From Nansenia antarctica (taxonomy: Eukaryota; Chordata; Actinopteri; Argentiniformes; Microstomatidae), in contig OZ022340.1 of NCBI GenBank assembly GCA_963989245.1, forward strand, positions 36,723,375 through 36,787,374: a stretch of 64,000 nucleotides of DNA, given 5' to 3'. This document shows, in pieces, positions 10,601 through 22,375 of this stretch (position 1 is the first letter of the stretch; every line of letters starts with the position of its first letter). The notes beneath the pieces were generated by a model. The model saw nothing but the letters and a program-made list of their open reading frames with translations, was not told where the DNA came from and did not search any database. A program made the translations under genes and the position numbers.

Positions 10601-11699
10601 TAAAACGCATAGACGTTGAATAAGTGTAAGCTTCGATGTCGATAATAATAATATAATAATAACGTTTATTTGTATAGCACTTTTCCTGCAAACGTCGCAG
10701 CTAACAGGCACTTGGAATAATGTGTAGGCATGCATATTCAAGTGAAATGTCAACTCAAACCCTTACACGATGGTCAACATAAATGAGAACAGACTAATTA
10801 ATCATTGGTTCGAGTAGTGCAATGTATTTGTAATCTCACATTGCACACACATCTAATACTGAATGCATAATTAGCTACAACAAAAACAGAGAGACAACAT
10901 CGAATGACAATCCATACATTAATTGTGTCAATAATCATTTAAACCAGTTTAATATCAACCAGTCAGTCATGTTCAATCATATTTTCGTTTCATTGATTTA
11001 AAGTACTCCTTGCTTGGGCTTGATGAATCCTGACACGTGAGGGTGCGACACAGTTTTTCAACCATCACGATAAACCACCACCACCACATTAGAAAATATT
11101 TATTGTTTTGTTTGATACACGTTTTGGTTTGATACAAGTTATTTTGTTTGATAACTTTGCTTTTGAATTCCGATCGGGGATAGGCCCGACCCAGAAGTGA
11201 CACACATACAAACAAACATTTACATACGCGTACATACCACACCGCGGCAACATAATATATTATATTACTTTCGTTTTTGATAATTTGACAGACATGATAG
11301 CCATCACATTAAGTTGAAAAACTCTCGCAAGTTGAGGAACTCGCGCAAATTGGAAACACTGGGAAATGTTCGCCAAGTTGGACATACCTTACATGTTGTG
11401 TTTGAGACGAAGCAAGACTGCTCGTTTGGAAGGACATTGGATGCGTATGTATAGTCACTCATTAGTTACGTCCACAAGAGCACATACCACAACACAACAC
11501 ACATCTCACACTTATCATGGCCAAGCATGAATCTCTGGTGAGTCTCTGCCTATCTCCTCGGACCTCGCCGGTTTGTACACCCGATTGCACAGCAACTATC
11601 TGGCATGATTGTTTTCTAACCAATGCTACTGTGTTTCCTGGTGCTCTGCAACTTCACGGGCAGTGCCTTTTGCCCGTCAGGTGGGCGTTTCCACTATGC
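10601..11699. other. No gene; short retroposon tails
   Basis: There are no supported coding regions. Around 10650-10690 an ATAATAATA run precedes TTTATTTGTATAGCACTTTT, a motif common at the ends of teleost retroposons and also present near 28630. The remainder is AT-rich with short spurious frames. Confidence 0.5.
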
Positions 11700-11842
11700 T
11701 GTGACGTCACATGAAAGCTATGAATAAAGGGGCGTACTTCGCTCCATCATCCTCCCAAAAAGTTCAGCACGGGTTTATATCTGAAGACTGAGAAGGACGA
11801 CTACTAAGACTGGAGAACCCGCCAGACTTTTCCCTTCAAGAT

Positions 11843-13231
11843 ATGGATCGTCCGCCGCCTATGGAGAAGTTCCTCAGGGACGCCTTCCGCTGCGACTTCC
11901 AAGCAGCGGAGGAGACTTTTCAGCGGAGGAGACTTTTCCCTTCAGCGATGGATCGTCCGCCGCCGACCACGAAGAAGTTCCTCCGGGACACCTGCCGCTG
12001 CGATTTCCTAGCAGCGGAGGACAAGCACGACTTCTGCCACGTCTGCCTCGGCCCCGAACATGCCGAGGCGGCGTTGGTCGCCTCCCCCAGCTGCCTCCCC
12101 TTCCACCTCCTTTCCGTCGCGGAAAGGCGAAAGAGGATGGCCTGGTTCAAGGAGAGCGTTCCCCTGGCGGGCGCTATCTCGGGGATGCTATCCGACTCGA
12201 ATAGCTCTGCCGATGATGCGTCCGGACAGGCCCCAGAGCGGCGTTCTGGGCAGGCACCTCCGCAAGTAGGGATGGTCCCGCCCGCTCAGCCGGCCCTGAC
12301 ATCACGCCGCCCTCACCCAGCTGAGTGGTCGGTGCCGGTGTCAGAATCAGAAAGCTCTGATGAGAGCGAGCGGCAGGTAGAGGCTCACGTGCTCCCCGCC
12401 CTCGCCCCCCCATCACTCCACCACGACTTCCAGGGCCTCCTGGAAGCTGCGGCAGGCGTGTTGGCAATTCCCCGTCCCGCCTCCCCTCCCCCAACGGAGT
12501 CCTTCTGGGAGAAGGACCTGTTTTACGAGAAAAGGGCGAAGCGACAGGACCAACCTCCTAACGCTGTCCTCCCGGGCTTAGATAAGTTCGTGGAGGACAA
12601 GTGGGGAGAACCACTCACAGGCAGGGCGCCAGTGAAGGCGTTCTTGCCGTTTACCAGAGTGGAGGGGCTCGCGGAGGGGATGACCAACGGCTCCCCGCCG
12701 CTCGAACCAGCGTTAGCCGCCTACTTGGTACCGGGGTCCAGCGCCTGGTCGGTGCCTAAAAAACCTATGCTGCCCAACCAGTGTGACAGGTTTAACGCCA
12801 CCCTGGTAGACAAGAGCTACGCTCTCGGTGCGCAGGCGGCGGCAGCGGCGAATAACATCGCTGTGTTTAACGCCGCCATTGCGAAAATCACCACAGACCG
12901 ACCCAACGGTTTGTCTGCAGCGGAGGCGGAGCTTCTGAGCAAGCTCAGTGCCGCGACGATGTACCTGGCCCAGGGCGTCGCGGTTTGTGGGGGTCGCCTG
13001 ATGGCAAACGCGGTGGTGCAGCAGCGACAGATGTGGCTGTCTCTCACCACCATGACCGGGGCGGACCGGATGGCCCTACTGAATGCTCCAATAGAGAGAC
13101 AAGGGCTATTCGGTCCCGCCATGGACACCATGACGAAGCGCCTGGCCGCGATGGAGGAGGCTAAGAAGCACCAGCCACCTCCCCCTCCAGCGACCCTCCA
13201 CCTCTTCTTCTTCCGCCGTGGTGACGACTAG
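11843..13231 (+). CDS. DIRS gag-like protein, copy 2
   Basis: This 462-residue ORF starts about 100 bp downstream of the left terminal block. Near residue 75 it has the DIRS gag Cys/His signature FCHVCLGPEHAEAAL (C-x2-C-x4-H). A proline- and serine-rich middle follows, then an alanine-rich helical C-terminal half that matches the gag remnant of copy 1. Residues 1-35 are duplicated: the ATGGATCGTCCGCCGCC start recurs at 11948, 105 bp later, in frame. The second ATG could be the ancestral start. The ORF overlaps the next one by 14 bp in another frame, as usual for DIRS. It presumably forms the nucleoprotein particle. Confidence 0.8.
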   Translation: MDRPPPMEKFLRDAFRCDFQAAEETFQRRRLFPSAMDRPPPTTKKFLRDTCRCDFLAAEDKHDFCHVCLGPEHAEAALVASPSCLPFHLLSVAERRKRMAWFKESVPLAGAISGMLSDSNSSADDASGQAPERRSGQAPPQVGMVPPAQPALTSRRPHPAEWSVPVSESESSDESERQVEAHVLPALAPPSLHHDFQGLLEAAAGVLAIPRPASPPPTESFWEKDLFYEKRAKRQDQPPNAVLPGLDKFVEDKWGEPLTGRAPVKAFLPFTRVEGLAEGMTNGSPPLEPALAAYLVPGSSAWSVPKKPMLPNQCDRFNATLVDKSYALGAQAAAAANNIAVFNAAIAKITTDRPNGLSAAEAELLSKLSAATMYLAQGVAVCGGRLMANAVVQQRQMWLSLTTMTGADRMALLNAPIERQGLFGPAMDTMTKRLAAMEEAKKHQPPPPPATLHLFFFRRGDD

Positions 13232-15631
13232 ACCGTCAACGGCTGCGAAACGGAGGTTTCGGCATGATGCGGCACTGGCTCTACCTCTACAGACGGAGCC
13301 ATGCCCCACTCGGCATCCCCAGCCCCCGCCGCTGACCACTGGGAGGGCCCGCTACGGCCCCCCACGGCAGCGTGGCCCGGTTTCACTGGCGGAGGGGTCG
13401 GTAATGACCCCACCACCGGTTTCCTCTTCATGGCTGCTACCTCATAAAGAGGTAAAAGAAGGAAAATCCCCACCTTACTTTTTCAGTAAAGGAGATTTTC
13501 CCATGTTATCTACCGGAGCGGAGACCCGCCTGCCTTGTCGGAGCGTGGTCCAATCGCTACCGGTTAGAAACAAAGCGGAGACTGAACCAGCTTACCAGCG
13601 TGTGGCCAGCTCTCTGCCTAACAGACTTACCCCTATCACGACACAAACGGGGTTAAACACCCCTGTCTGTAGCCGTATAGAAGGACCGTTATTTACAGCG
13701 GCGGCTGGGGTCATACAGAAATTCAAGCTTTTTCTGTCGACTGCACCACAACAGACGGCCCAGCCGCTGTCGTTGCGTTATGCAGAATGGCTAGAAGGGG
13801 CAGGTATTCTGTCGGGCTGGCTGGACAGGACATTGAGGAGGGGATATGCACTACAGTTCATTCAGCCTCCTCCGCCCTTCAGGGGCGTGAGAGAGACTGT
13901 TTTGTCCTGCCCGATAAAAACACGTGCGCTCCAGGAGGAGATTACGAATCTCCTAACAAAGGGCGCAGTGACAATGTTTCCGAGGGACCAGTGGGACATG
14001 GGGTGGTACTCCCCGTATTTCCTTGTCCCAAAGAAATCCGGAGGCATGAGACCCATACTAGCTTTAAGGGTCCTCAACGAGAGAGTGGCGAAACGCCCCT
14101 TTCGTATGTTGACGACGAGGCGCCTTCTGTCTTGTATACAGAAGGGCGACTACGGAATCAGCATAGACCTGAGGGACGCGTATTTTCATGTGCCAATCAC
14201 AGAGAGGCACAGGAAATTTCTACGTTTTGCCTTCCAAGGGAAGGTTTACGAGTACACGCGCCTGCCCTTCGGGTACGCGCTTGCTCCTCGAACTTTCTCC
14301 AAATGCGTGCAGACAGCCCTCGAACCACTGAGGCGAAACGGGATACGCATATTAGCATATCTCGACGATCTACTGGTCTTGGCCCAATGCCCAAATCGAG
14401 CCATTCGGGACGCAACCTCACTGGTGCAGCACCTCACTCAGCTGGGGTTAGCTGTCAACTGGACAAAGAGTGCTCCGTGGCCGGCTCAACAGTTTTCCTA
14501 TCTAGGCATTCAGTTGGATACTGCCAAGATGAGGGCCAGTTTATCGACACCACGGAGAGCGACACTGACGTCAGCTCTCCGGGTGTGTCGAGTGACAAAT
14601 ACAATCACCGCTCTGTCAATGATGTCCTTACTAGGACTGATGTCTGCGGCCCATGTAGTGGTCCCCTTAGGCCTATTACACATGCGCAGACTGCAGAGGT
14701 GGTTCGCACGACTGCGACTGGATCCAGTGAGACACCGTCGCAAGTTGATTGTAATACCGAGATTGGTCAAAACCGACCTGAGCTACTGGAGAGACCCGCG
14801 CGTCATCGCGCGCGGAGTCGCCATGGGCAGACCGGCATCCCACTACCCAGTCTTCACGGACGCGTCGTTGACTGGGTGGGGAGGAGTGTGTCAGGCAGGT
14901 TCGGTGGCAGGAAGATGGGGACCGTTAGAGACGCGTCACATCAACCTGCTGGAACTCGAGGCGGTGAAGTTAACGCTACTTCATTTTGCCCCGGTGTTAA
15001 AGGATCTGGACGTGTTAGTCAGATCCGACAACAGGACAACAGTAGCATACATCAATCGTCAAGGGGGAGTACGCTCAGCGTCACTTCATCGCCTAGCGAC
15101 AGATGTATGGCTGTGGGCTGTCACACACCTGAGTTCGCTAAAAGCTCTCCACATTCCAGGTCTGCTCAACGAAGGAGCAGATCTGTTATCACGGGGAGGC
15201 CCGAGGGACGACGACTGGAGGTTAGCACCCTCCATTGTGTCTCTGATTTGGGCACGGTTCGGGCAAGCAGAAGTGGATCTGTTTGCGTCCCGGACGAATG
15301 CGCAGTGTCGCCTTTGGTCGACAACCCGCCATTGGGAGTCGATGCATTCGCACACCACCCATGGCCGAGGGTCCTGTTATACGCGTTCCCACCCCTGACA
15401 TCTATCCTCCCACTGTTGACACGAGTGAGGTCAGAGAGGCTAGAGTTAATTCTTGTAGCCCCGGACCGTCCCGGAGCCCCGTGGTTTCCGGAACTGATGG
15501 AGATGTTGGTAGAGGGCCCATGGCCCATACCTCATCGACAAGATGCACTCTCTCAAGCCAGAGGCTTGGTGAGGGGGCCGCCTATGATGGGGGGCCCCCT
15601 CATGGCCTGGTTACTGAGAGGGATTTGTTAG
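13218..15631 (+). pseudogene. DIRS RT / RNase H / methyltransferase-like polyprotein, copy 2
   Basis: The frame 13218-15398 contains a low-complexity leader, then RT blocks YFLVPKKSGGMRP, SIDLRDAYFHVPI, RLPFGYALAP and the catalytic YLDD (14358-14369). RNase H follows (FTDASLTGWGGV, LLELEAVKLTLLHF, VRSDNRTTVAYI, HIPGLLNEGADLLSR). The next domain begins AEVDLFASR and then leaves frame near 15290-15340, continuing in the frame that ends at 15631 (LGVDAFAH, LLYAFPPL, APDRPGAPWFPELMEML, WLLRG). That domain is the methyltransferase-like part of DIRS pol. One shift therefore separates it from RT/RNase H. Confidence 0.85.
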
Positions 15632-16647
15632 AACGCAGGGGTCTGACAGACGCGGTCATTCAGACCATTCAGAGTGCGCGCGCGCAATCCACTGCAAAGG
15701 GATATGCGGCGCGCTGGCGAGTGTTTACACAGTGGTGTGAGGGACAGGACGTTGACCCAGTCTGCTGTCGGGTCGAAACGTTCTTGTGCTTCTTACAGTC
15801 GCTGTTTGACAAGGGATTGGCGGCGGGAACTATTAAAGTTTACGCGGCTGCCATCTCAGCTTGTCATGAGGGTTTTGCGACAACGACACTGTTCAGTCAT
15901 TCGCTGGTTAAGCGTTTTTTGACTGGAGTGTGTAGGCTTAGACGCCCTCATAGGACTCTAATGCCAAAATGGGACCTGTCGATTGTGCTAGAGGCGCTGT
16001 GCGTGCCCCCATTCGAACCCATTGACACTGTGTCGTTGCGTTTATTGTCTCTCAAGACGAGTCTACTCCTCGCCTTGACTACGGCTAAGCGAGTGAGTGA
16101 TTTATGCGCTCTCTCGACACGGGCAGATTGTTTGATCATATCTGATGACGAAACAAAAGCTGTATTACGCCCTAACCCGGCTTTTATCCCTAAGGTTAAT
16201 CGTGGGTTTAGGGTTCAGAGCTGTGCTCTGAGCGCCTTTTTTTCCTCCTCCTCACGACGGAGAGAGGGAGAGGCGTTTACATTGTCTATGTCCGGTGCGC
16301 CCGTTGGCACAATATGTGAAGCGCACGGCAGGACTGAGATCTTCTCCCCAGCTTCTGATCTGCTACGGCGGACAGAAAGCCGGGGCACCACTCTCGAAGC
16401 AGAGGCTGTCCCATTGGATTTGCGAGGCTATTAGCCTCGCATACGAATCGAAGGGGCAGCCCGTGCCGACTGGGCTCATTCCACCAGGGGCATGGCCACA
16501 TGAGTGGCCATTCTCAGGGGAGTGGGAGTGGAGGAGATATGTGAGGCGGCGTCTTGGTCGTCGCCATCACTTTTTGTACGGTATTACTTGAAAGATATTT
16601 CTTCCTCATCCTTTTCTCATTCTGTCCTCAGTTTTGCTGATGACTGA
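15628..16647 (+). pseudogene. DIRS tyrosine recombinase, copy 2 (disrupted)
   Basis: The recombinase starts after WLLRG with LTDAVIQTIQSARAQSTAKGYAARW and FLQSLFDKGLAAGTIKVYAAAISACH. The first catalytic arginine is present in AKRVSDL. The frame is lost before about 16283 and resumes with YVKRTAGLRSS and PLSKQRLSHW. A second shift near 16470 leads to HSTRG (H-x-x-R), which is followed within a few codons by an in-frame TGA at 16499-16501. The tyrosine motif VRYYLKD (about 16580) is intact. The end at 16645-16647 lies within the first unit of the downstream tandem repeat. Confidence 0.8.
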
Positions 16648-17202
16648 TGTAGTGGGGAAGGCACTTGGATTACCCTGGTCATGGGGATTCTATTCAAGTG
16701 CTGTCAGGATGAATACGGATGTGCCTGGGGAGGGGACCCTCCTCCAGGACATGTTCCGTTAGATCAACAACCCTACGTGCTCACGTAAGGGTTAGATCAG
16801 TGATATTTCTTCCTCATCCTTTTCTCATTCTGTCCTCAGTTTTGCTGATGACTGATGTAGTGGGAAAGGCACTTGGATTACCCTGGTCATGGGGATTCTA
16901 TTCAAGTGCTGTCAGGATGAATACGGATGTGCCTGGGGAGGGGACCCTCCTCCAGGACATGTTCTGTTAGATCAACAACCCTACGTGCTCACGTAAGGGT
17001 TAGATCAGTGATATTTCTTCCTCATCCTTTTCTCATTCTGTCCTCAGTTTTGCTGATGACTGATGTAGTGGGGAAGGCACTTGGATTACCCTGGTCATGG
17101 GGATTCTATTCAAGTGCTGTCAGGATGAATACGGATGTGCCTGGGGAGGGGATCCTCCGTTAGATCTACAACCCTACGTGCTCACGTAAGGGCTAGATCA
17201 GT
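16595..17202. repeat. 208-bp tandem repeat, three copies, at the DIRS copy 2 3' end
   Basis: Units start at 16595, 16803 and 17011, exactly 208 bp apart. Units 1 and 2 differ at only a few bases; unit 3 lacks about 16 bp near its end. Each unit begins with the last codons of the recombinase and continues into the 3' untranslated region, so the recombinase C-terminal tail is present three times. The end of each unit has CTACGTGCTCACGTAAGG, a partly self-complementary motif. Confidence 0.92.
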
Positions 17203-17390
17203 GGAGCAGACTCGGTGTGGGTTGGGCCAACTTTTTAAGGTTGTCTTGAACCAACATCAGTGGTCAGCTCCGGGTGCCGCTGAGATTGTTTTCGGACTAA
17301 TAGTCTCAGTGGGGGTACATTTGGCCTCGCTCGCTCCGCCTAAACCAATAGGAGCAGAGCTCCCCTATGGGGCGGAGCTCCACGATATAG

Positions 17391-17659
17391 AACGATAGTT
17401 ATGGAGATAGACTCCAGTTCTATGAGTGGAGCGGAGCCCCATAGGGCTGCTGGCCCACTTCGACTTGTTCAAACCCGGCTGTTTTGTATGTTTGGGAGAA
17501 TGATGGAGCGAAGTACGCCCCTTTATATAGCACCCCAGGCGGGCGCAGGCATTGAAAAATGCAGTCATTGGCTACTTTAGGTAGCGGGGTAAACCAATAG
17601 CTCCCCTATGGGGCTCCGCTCCACTCATAGAACTGGAGTCTATCTCCATAACTATCGTT
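17391..17659. repeat. 55-bp perfect inverted repeat at the DIRS copy 2 end
   Basis: Bases 17391-17445 and 17605-17659 are exact reverse complements (55 bp) with a 159-bp loop. The loop contains the complement of the element's left end (17494-17531), including a TATA-like TTATATAG. Copy 1 has the same architecture with unrelated sequence. It fits the terminal and internal complementary regions of DIRS elements. Confidence 0.8.
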
Positions 17660-17770
17660 AGTTTACACAGTCTCTCTATAGGCTAAATGTTTATATATTC
17701 CAGGCTGACGTCCTGGGAGGAGCGGCACATTCAGAGCCTTGATTGTTAGCAGGCGTTGATAGTCCTACAG

Positions 17771-19772
17771 TAGTGGTCACCAACCCGTCGATCGCGATCG
17801 ACTGGTAGATCTTTGAGACTTTCCCTGTAGATCAGGGGTGGCCAACCCGCGGCGGCTCTTTGGCTGTCTGTGTGCGGCTCTTCAATCCATTCATTAAAAG
17901 TGTTGGTGTAGCGCTCTCTCTGACAGGCCGCGTTCGTAAATTCGCCGGAACGCACACTGGGTTTAACGTCATAATGGAACCAAGTAATTTGATTGGACAA
18001 GAGACGTGGAGGCACCAACGTTCTCAGAGCGAATTTACGAACGCGGCCTCTGTCTTGCTGCACGCTGCTGTAACCCGATAGTTTTTTTTGAAGGATCATC
18101 TCGAGTCACTAACAGTGTTGCCAGATTGGATTGATTTTTGAGCCCAACCAGAGTCTAAAAACCCACCCAGAGTGATCATAAGTAGCTCGATTGGGCTGGA
18201 ATCGGCCAAATCAGGCAACACTGTTCCCTAATTGTCCGTTCTGAGGAGAATCTGTCACGTAACACGGCTTTTTGACAGTTCATTTATTGACAAATTACGG
18301 ATAACAACAACAAAATAAAAATGTCAGGGAAGAAATGTACAGCTAAACGCAAGTATGGAGATGAGCACAGGACGTTTTTAGCCGAGTGGGAGAGTGAATA
18401 TTTCTTTGTGGAGCGCAATGGAAAGCCATTCTGCCTGATATGCCAAACATCATTGGCACATTACAAAGCTTCCAATCTCCAGCGCCATTTCAGCACAACG
18501 CATGCTAACATTGACCAGGAGTTTCCAAAAGACACCGAACTTCGCAATGGTAAATTAAACAGCTTGAAAAGCCAGACACAAACACAGACCAAGTTGTTCC
18601 AAATATTGGTCAGCAATCAGAGACAGTGACACTTGCGTCCTATCAAGTGGCCTGGAACATTGCACGTGCTAAAAAGCCATACAATGAAGGAGAGTTTATT
18701 AAGAAATGCATCACTGATGTGATGGAAATATTTTCTCCAAATGAAACACTGAAAAAGATGGCCTCAGACATCCAACTGTCACGCCACACCAAGGGACACC
18801 AAGGGACAGTGACTTTTGGGGACTTGTCAGCAGAGAGAAGTTTCCTCTTCTCACTGCATGTGCACTAAGAGTGAGTGCCTACTTTGGATCCACGTATCTC
18901 TGTGAAATGTCATTTTCACAGATGAAAATAATCAAATCAAAGTACAGGAGCCGCCTTACTCACAGACACCTCACAGACTGTCTCAGACTGGCAGTCAGTA
19001 GCTATGAGCCAAACTACAAAGCACTTGTAGACAGTATCCAGTCACAACCATCACACTGACTTGAGTGAGTAACATGACTGTTTCGATGTGAAAAATAATG
19101 CTGCATAAGATGACTGCACTTAGCACTGACTGAGACACAAGTACACATTACAGTTCTACTTTATAAAATGCTATAATTGTAAATATGTTTGTCAATGTTA
19201 ATAATATGAGAAAGTACACATTAGTTTTACTTTTGGTTTGATGTGAAAAGTGATGCTGCATAAGATGACTGCACTTAGCACTGACTGAGAAAGTACACAT
19301 TACAGTTCTACTTTATAAAATGCTAATTGTACATATGTTTGTCAATGTTAATAAGTAAGAATAATAATTAAGTCAGTCAAGTGTCAAAATGTCAAGAATG
19401 TCAATTTGTTAACGTTGGCTAATGTTACTATGAACAAAATTATTTTATCATACATTCCTCCATTCCATGCCTTTATTTTTTTGTGTTGTAATGAAATGAC
19501 ATAATCAAACTTTGAATTGAATTTCAGTTATGTACAATTCTTAAAGCAAGACAGCTGCCTGATATGCTTGATACAGTCTTTTTTGTTGTTGTTGCATCAA
19601 TTTTAATGTTGGACCAATGCATTGCATCTAATTAAAATACAGGCAAATAAACGTCATTAAGTTTAAAGTACTATCTTGGCTGTCTTTTTCTCTCAACGCT
19701 TCAATAGGTAGATCTTGCCTTCACCAAGGCCGAGGTCAGGGATCTTGGGCTTAAAAAGGTTGGTGACCACTG
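17771..19772 (+). mobile_element. Internally deleted BED-type hAT transposon
   Basis: The ends read TAGTGGTCACCAACC at 17771 and, inverted, CAGTGGTCACCAACC at 19772. Both are flanked by the 8-bp duplication TCCTACAG (17763-17770 and 19773-19780). The interior holds three fragments of a hAT transposase with a BED-type zinc finger. About 100 bp around ATAAGATGACTGCACTTAGC is duplicated in the 3' part (from about 19095 and from about 19255). Confidence 0.9.
18321..19059 (+). pseudogene. BED-finger hAT transposase, deletion derivative
   Basis: The first piece (18321-18629) has the BED-type finger: FFVERNGKPFCLICQTSL, then NLQRHFSTTHANI, with the C-x2-C and H-x4-H ligands. Such N-termini occur in transposases related to the GTF2IRD2, ZBED and FAM200 group. 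A second piece (about 18626-18868) keeps FIKKCITDVMEIFSPNE. A third (18871-19059) keeps the C-terminal YLCEMSFSQMKIIKSKYRSRLT region, where SFSQMK is the conserved hAT dimerisation motif. The catalytic middle of several hundred residues is deleted, leaving a non-autonomous element. Confidence 0.8.
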
Positions 19773-19780
19773 TCCTACAG

Positions 19781-20320
19781 CCAAGGTAACATGTTTTAAA
19801 CACACTGATGCCCTGCTTTATTGTAAATATTGATGACTATTGGCATGTTTCTTTGTAAATGTCTGTAACCATGTATTATATTTATGGGATGATTTCTAAT
19901 TGTCAAATGAATGTTAATGTCTAATGTCTGGAGTATGGGATGTCTTTCTTTACAGAACAGAACTACAGCCCATAGCCAAATTGTCACTGCTGCTTTGCCT
20001 GGTTAGAATTTGTATTATAATAGTTTTAGCTCACATTGAACGGTTTGAATTGTTTTGAAATGTTTGTATTTTATTCATGCTCCGCCCCGTAGTCTGGTCC
20101 AGCTAGCGTGGTATCACATCTGGACCACTTCCGTAGGGTAGACACGCCCCTTATCCGTACAGTAGGCTATTGTTGTGTGCTCCACTATTGTGTGCCCTAT
20201 ATTGGGTTGAAATACCCCTTTATCTCCAGTGTCCCCTAGATACTAAGTGGCTGTCGCTCCCAGGGGTTGGGTCTCATGCTACCCTGTTAGCACCATTCAT
20301 ACTGTGGGTGTTGTTCCCTT
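19781..20320. other. No recognised feature
   Basis: Non-coding sequence without clear repeats. The part 20080-20330 is more GC-rich, with several CTCC and CGCCCC motifs, but I see no gene. Confidence 0.4.
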
Positions 20321-20940
20321 TTGGCGCTTTTCCACTACCGGGCCGAACCAGGCCGAGCTGTGCCATACTTTCAGAAACGCTTCTCCATTATACGGAGCGA
20401 CCCGGGACTGTAGGAGGAGTTACGTGTCATAAGAGCACTTCACTGTAATAAGTTCATGACCTTCACTGAAGCGCGCTGGACTGAGGAACAGCATAGGCAC
20501 AGGACATCGCCATAATAGCGATTTTTTAGTTATGCTTGTTGTAAATAAAAGTTCTATGATGCATTGAAATGACATTAAACTAAGATAATAAGATGGTTAT
20601 CATAATTTTTCAAATCTTTATTAATAAGTTATTACAGAAACAGTAAGTGACATTTTCCGACAGCGAAATCTGTTTAAAAATGGCGGTTAGCGAAGAAATC
20701 TATGAACATGGGATGACGATTTCCATTGACCATTCAACGGTGTGCAGCGTCACGCGTCACACGTCACACGCAGCCTGGCAAAAAAGTACCTTTCCCCAAC
20801 TTTCGCTACCCATCCCGAACAGGAACTAAAAATGGTACGGGTACTCTGGCCTGCTTCAGCTCGGTTGGCAGTGGAGAAAGGCAAAAGAACAGGGCCAGCC
20901 CAGGCCGACCCGGGTTGGCCCTGTCGTGGAAAAGCGCCAT
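20321..20940 (+). mobile_element. MITE family A, copy 1
   Basis: The ends are inverted repeats: TGGCGCTTTTCCAC at about 20322 and GTGGAAAAGCGCCA ending at about 20939. GGCCGA-rich subterminal blocks are also inverted. The internal part matches the inverted copy at 23700-24508 at several places (GCATAGGCACAGGACATCGC, GGCGGTTAGCGAAGAAATC). No transposase is encoded. The TSD is short and ambiguous, so the superfamily is not assigned. Confidence 0.7.
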
Positions 20941-22375
20941 TAGTAAACGATGTGTTTTGTAATAAAGTGATATTTTATTCATTACTGATTAATGACGGAT
21001 AAGGTGCAAAGTGCAAAAAGTTAAATGATGTATAATACATTTTCCATTAATAATATATTTTATATTTTGCACCCAAAGATGTGCAAATAGGACTAACATA
21101 GATTGTCATCATTCGGTACCACCATTATATTTATATTTAACCAGCTTTCTGGTTGTACCGAATGATTATTTTTGGTTGTACCAAATTATTTTCTTCAATT
21201 AAACAGTTAAACAGGCACATGTTTAGCTACCTATGTGAGAACTTGACCTTGAGCTTGAACTTAGCAATATAAGAATTCATATTAAATATCTTTCTAAAAT
21301 AGTTCAACATGTTCAGTGTGTTTTAGCGGTTGTACCAAATGATGTGATATTTGAGAACATTCATAACAGGGAGCGGAAAAGTGCATATCAAACATTTAAG
21401 AGAGAGCTGGCTACTTTTCTTCTCACTCAGAGGGTCTGCTGCAGGGGTCTTAATGATGTAATATCCTGTCACATGATGATTATCAGTTGCTTTGATCCAA
21501 AATGGTGCCTTGAAATTGGTTGCTCCGAATGATATCAGTGAAATACTTTTTTTGTGACAAAAGTGATTTGAGGAAAGCAAACATTTCTACATAAAAATCC
21601 TTAACCATTTTGCAGTATATTGTTATAAACCCTTGTAAAATCATGCCAGCATGTTTATATAATAGTTGTAATATCATTTTCGATATTTTAATGGCACATT
21701 AGCTGGTTGCATTTGTGTTCGGACTGTTGTACCGAATGACTTTTCATTTCCTTTAAAGAGCTGAAAGTGTTTGAATTTGTAAAAAATCACCATAAACTCT
21801 TTGTGTATTCAATAAAGGACCCATTGACAGGCTGCTCTGTCTTATGAAACGTAGACCTATTGGAGAAACTGCCTGTTTTTCGTGCCTATTAGAAGAGCTG
21901 TTTGGTTATTGTGGTCGCTAACATTGAAGCACATTCTGACTGCTGCATGTCCCTGCCTTCTTTCAAAGTCATTCCTGTACTCCCCTCTGAGACTCTGAGT
22001 TCTCTGTCTACGTTCTGCTGCTATGCGGCTCGTCAGCTGTCACTCTCCACTCGCGACTCATGCAGGCTGAAGCAAGTCCTGATTATTTCATTTGGGGGAG
22101 GGGGAGGTGTGTGACGAGTGGTTTTCTATCTGTGTTACTAGATCTAGTCTCTCCTTGTCTCCCCTCCTGATCACTGGTTACTATGGACAACTACTACAGT
22201 TATGACTAGTAAGGATCAAACATGAACTTGACACTCAACACTGACAAAGACTGATTCTTAACCATTTAACAGCACTTTGTAGTCTATTCATAGCCCTGTG
22301 CTGAGCCTTGCTTTAAATGGCGTCTCAGGGAGTTATTGAAAACTGTCAGCTTGTTCAACTTTTTAGTTGTTAACA
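20941..22375. other. Non-coding stretch with recurrent GGTTGTACCGAATGA motif
   Basis: No gene is supported. The motif GGTTGTACCGAATGA or a near variant recurs at about 21153, 21173, 21329, 21517 and 21727, and inverted at about 21110. The spacing is irregular, so it is not a simple tandem array. The remainder is AT-rich. Confidence 0.5.

Larger units (their letters stand above)
11700..17659 (+). mobile_element. DIRS-like tyrosine-recombinase retrotransposon, copy 2
   Basis: Gag, RT/RNase H with a methyltransferase-like domain, and tyrosine recombinase occur in order. A left terminal block (11717-11757, core GGGGCGTACTTCGCTCCATC) is the reverse complement of 17494-17531. The right end carries a 55-bp perfect inverted repeat. 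The coding region is broken by a frameshift after RNase H and by shifts and a nonsense codon in the recombinase. A 208-bp unit is repeated about three times before the terminus. It is a different subfamily from copy 1, as the sequences diverge strongly at the DNA level. Confidence 0.87.

Noticed and set aside
13787..15280. First part of the 614-codon frame over DIRS copy 2 pol
   Set aside because: Up to about 15280 it is a shadow of RT/RNase H; only its last part (methyltransferase-like) is genuine.
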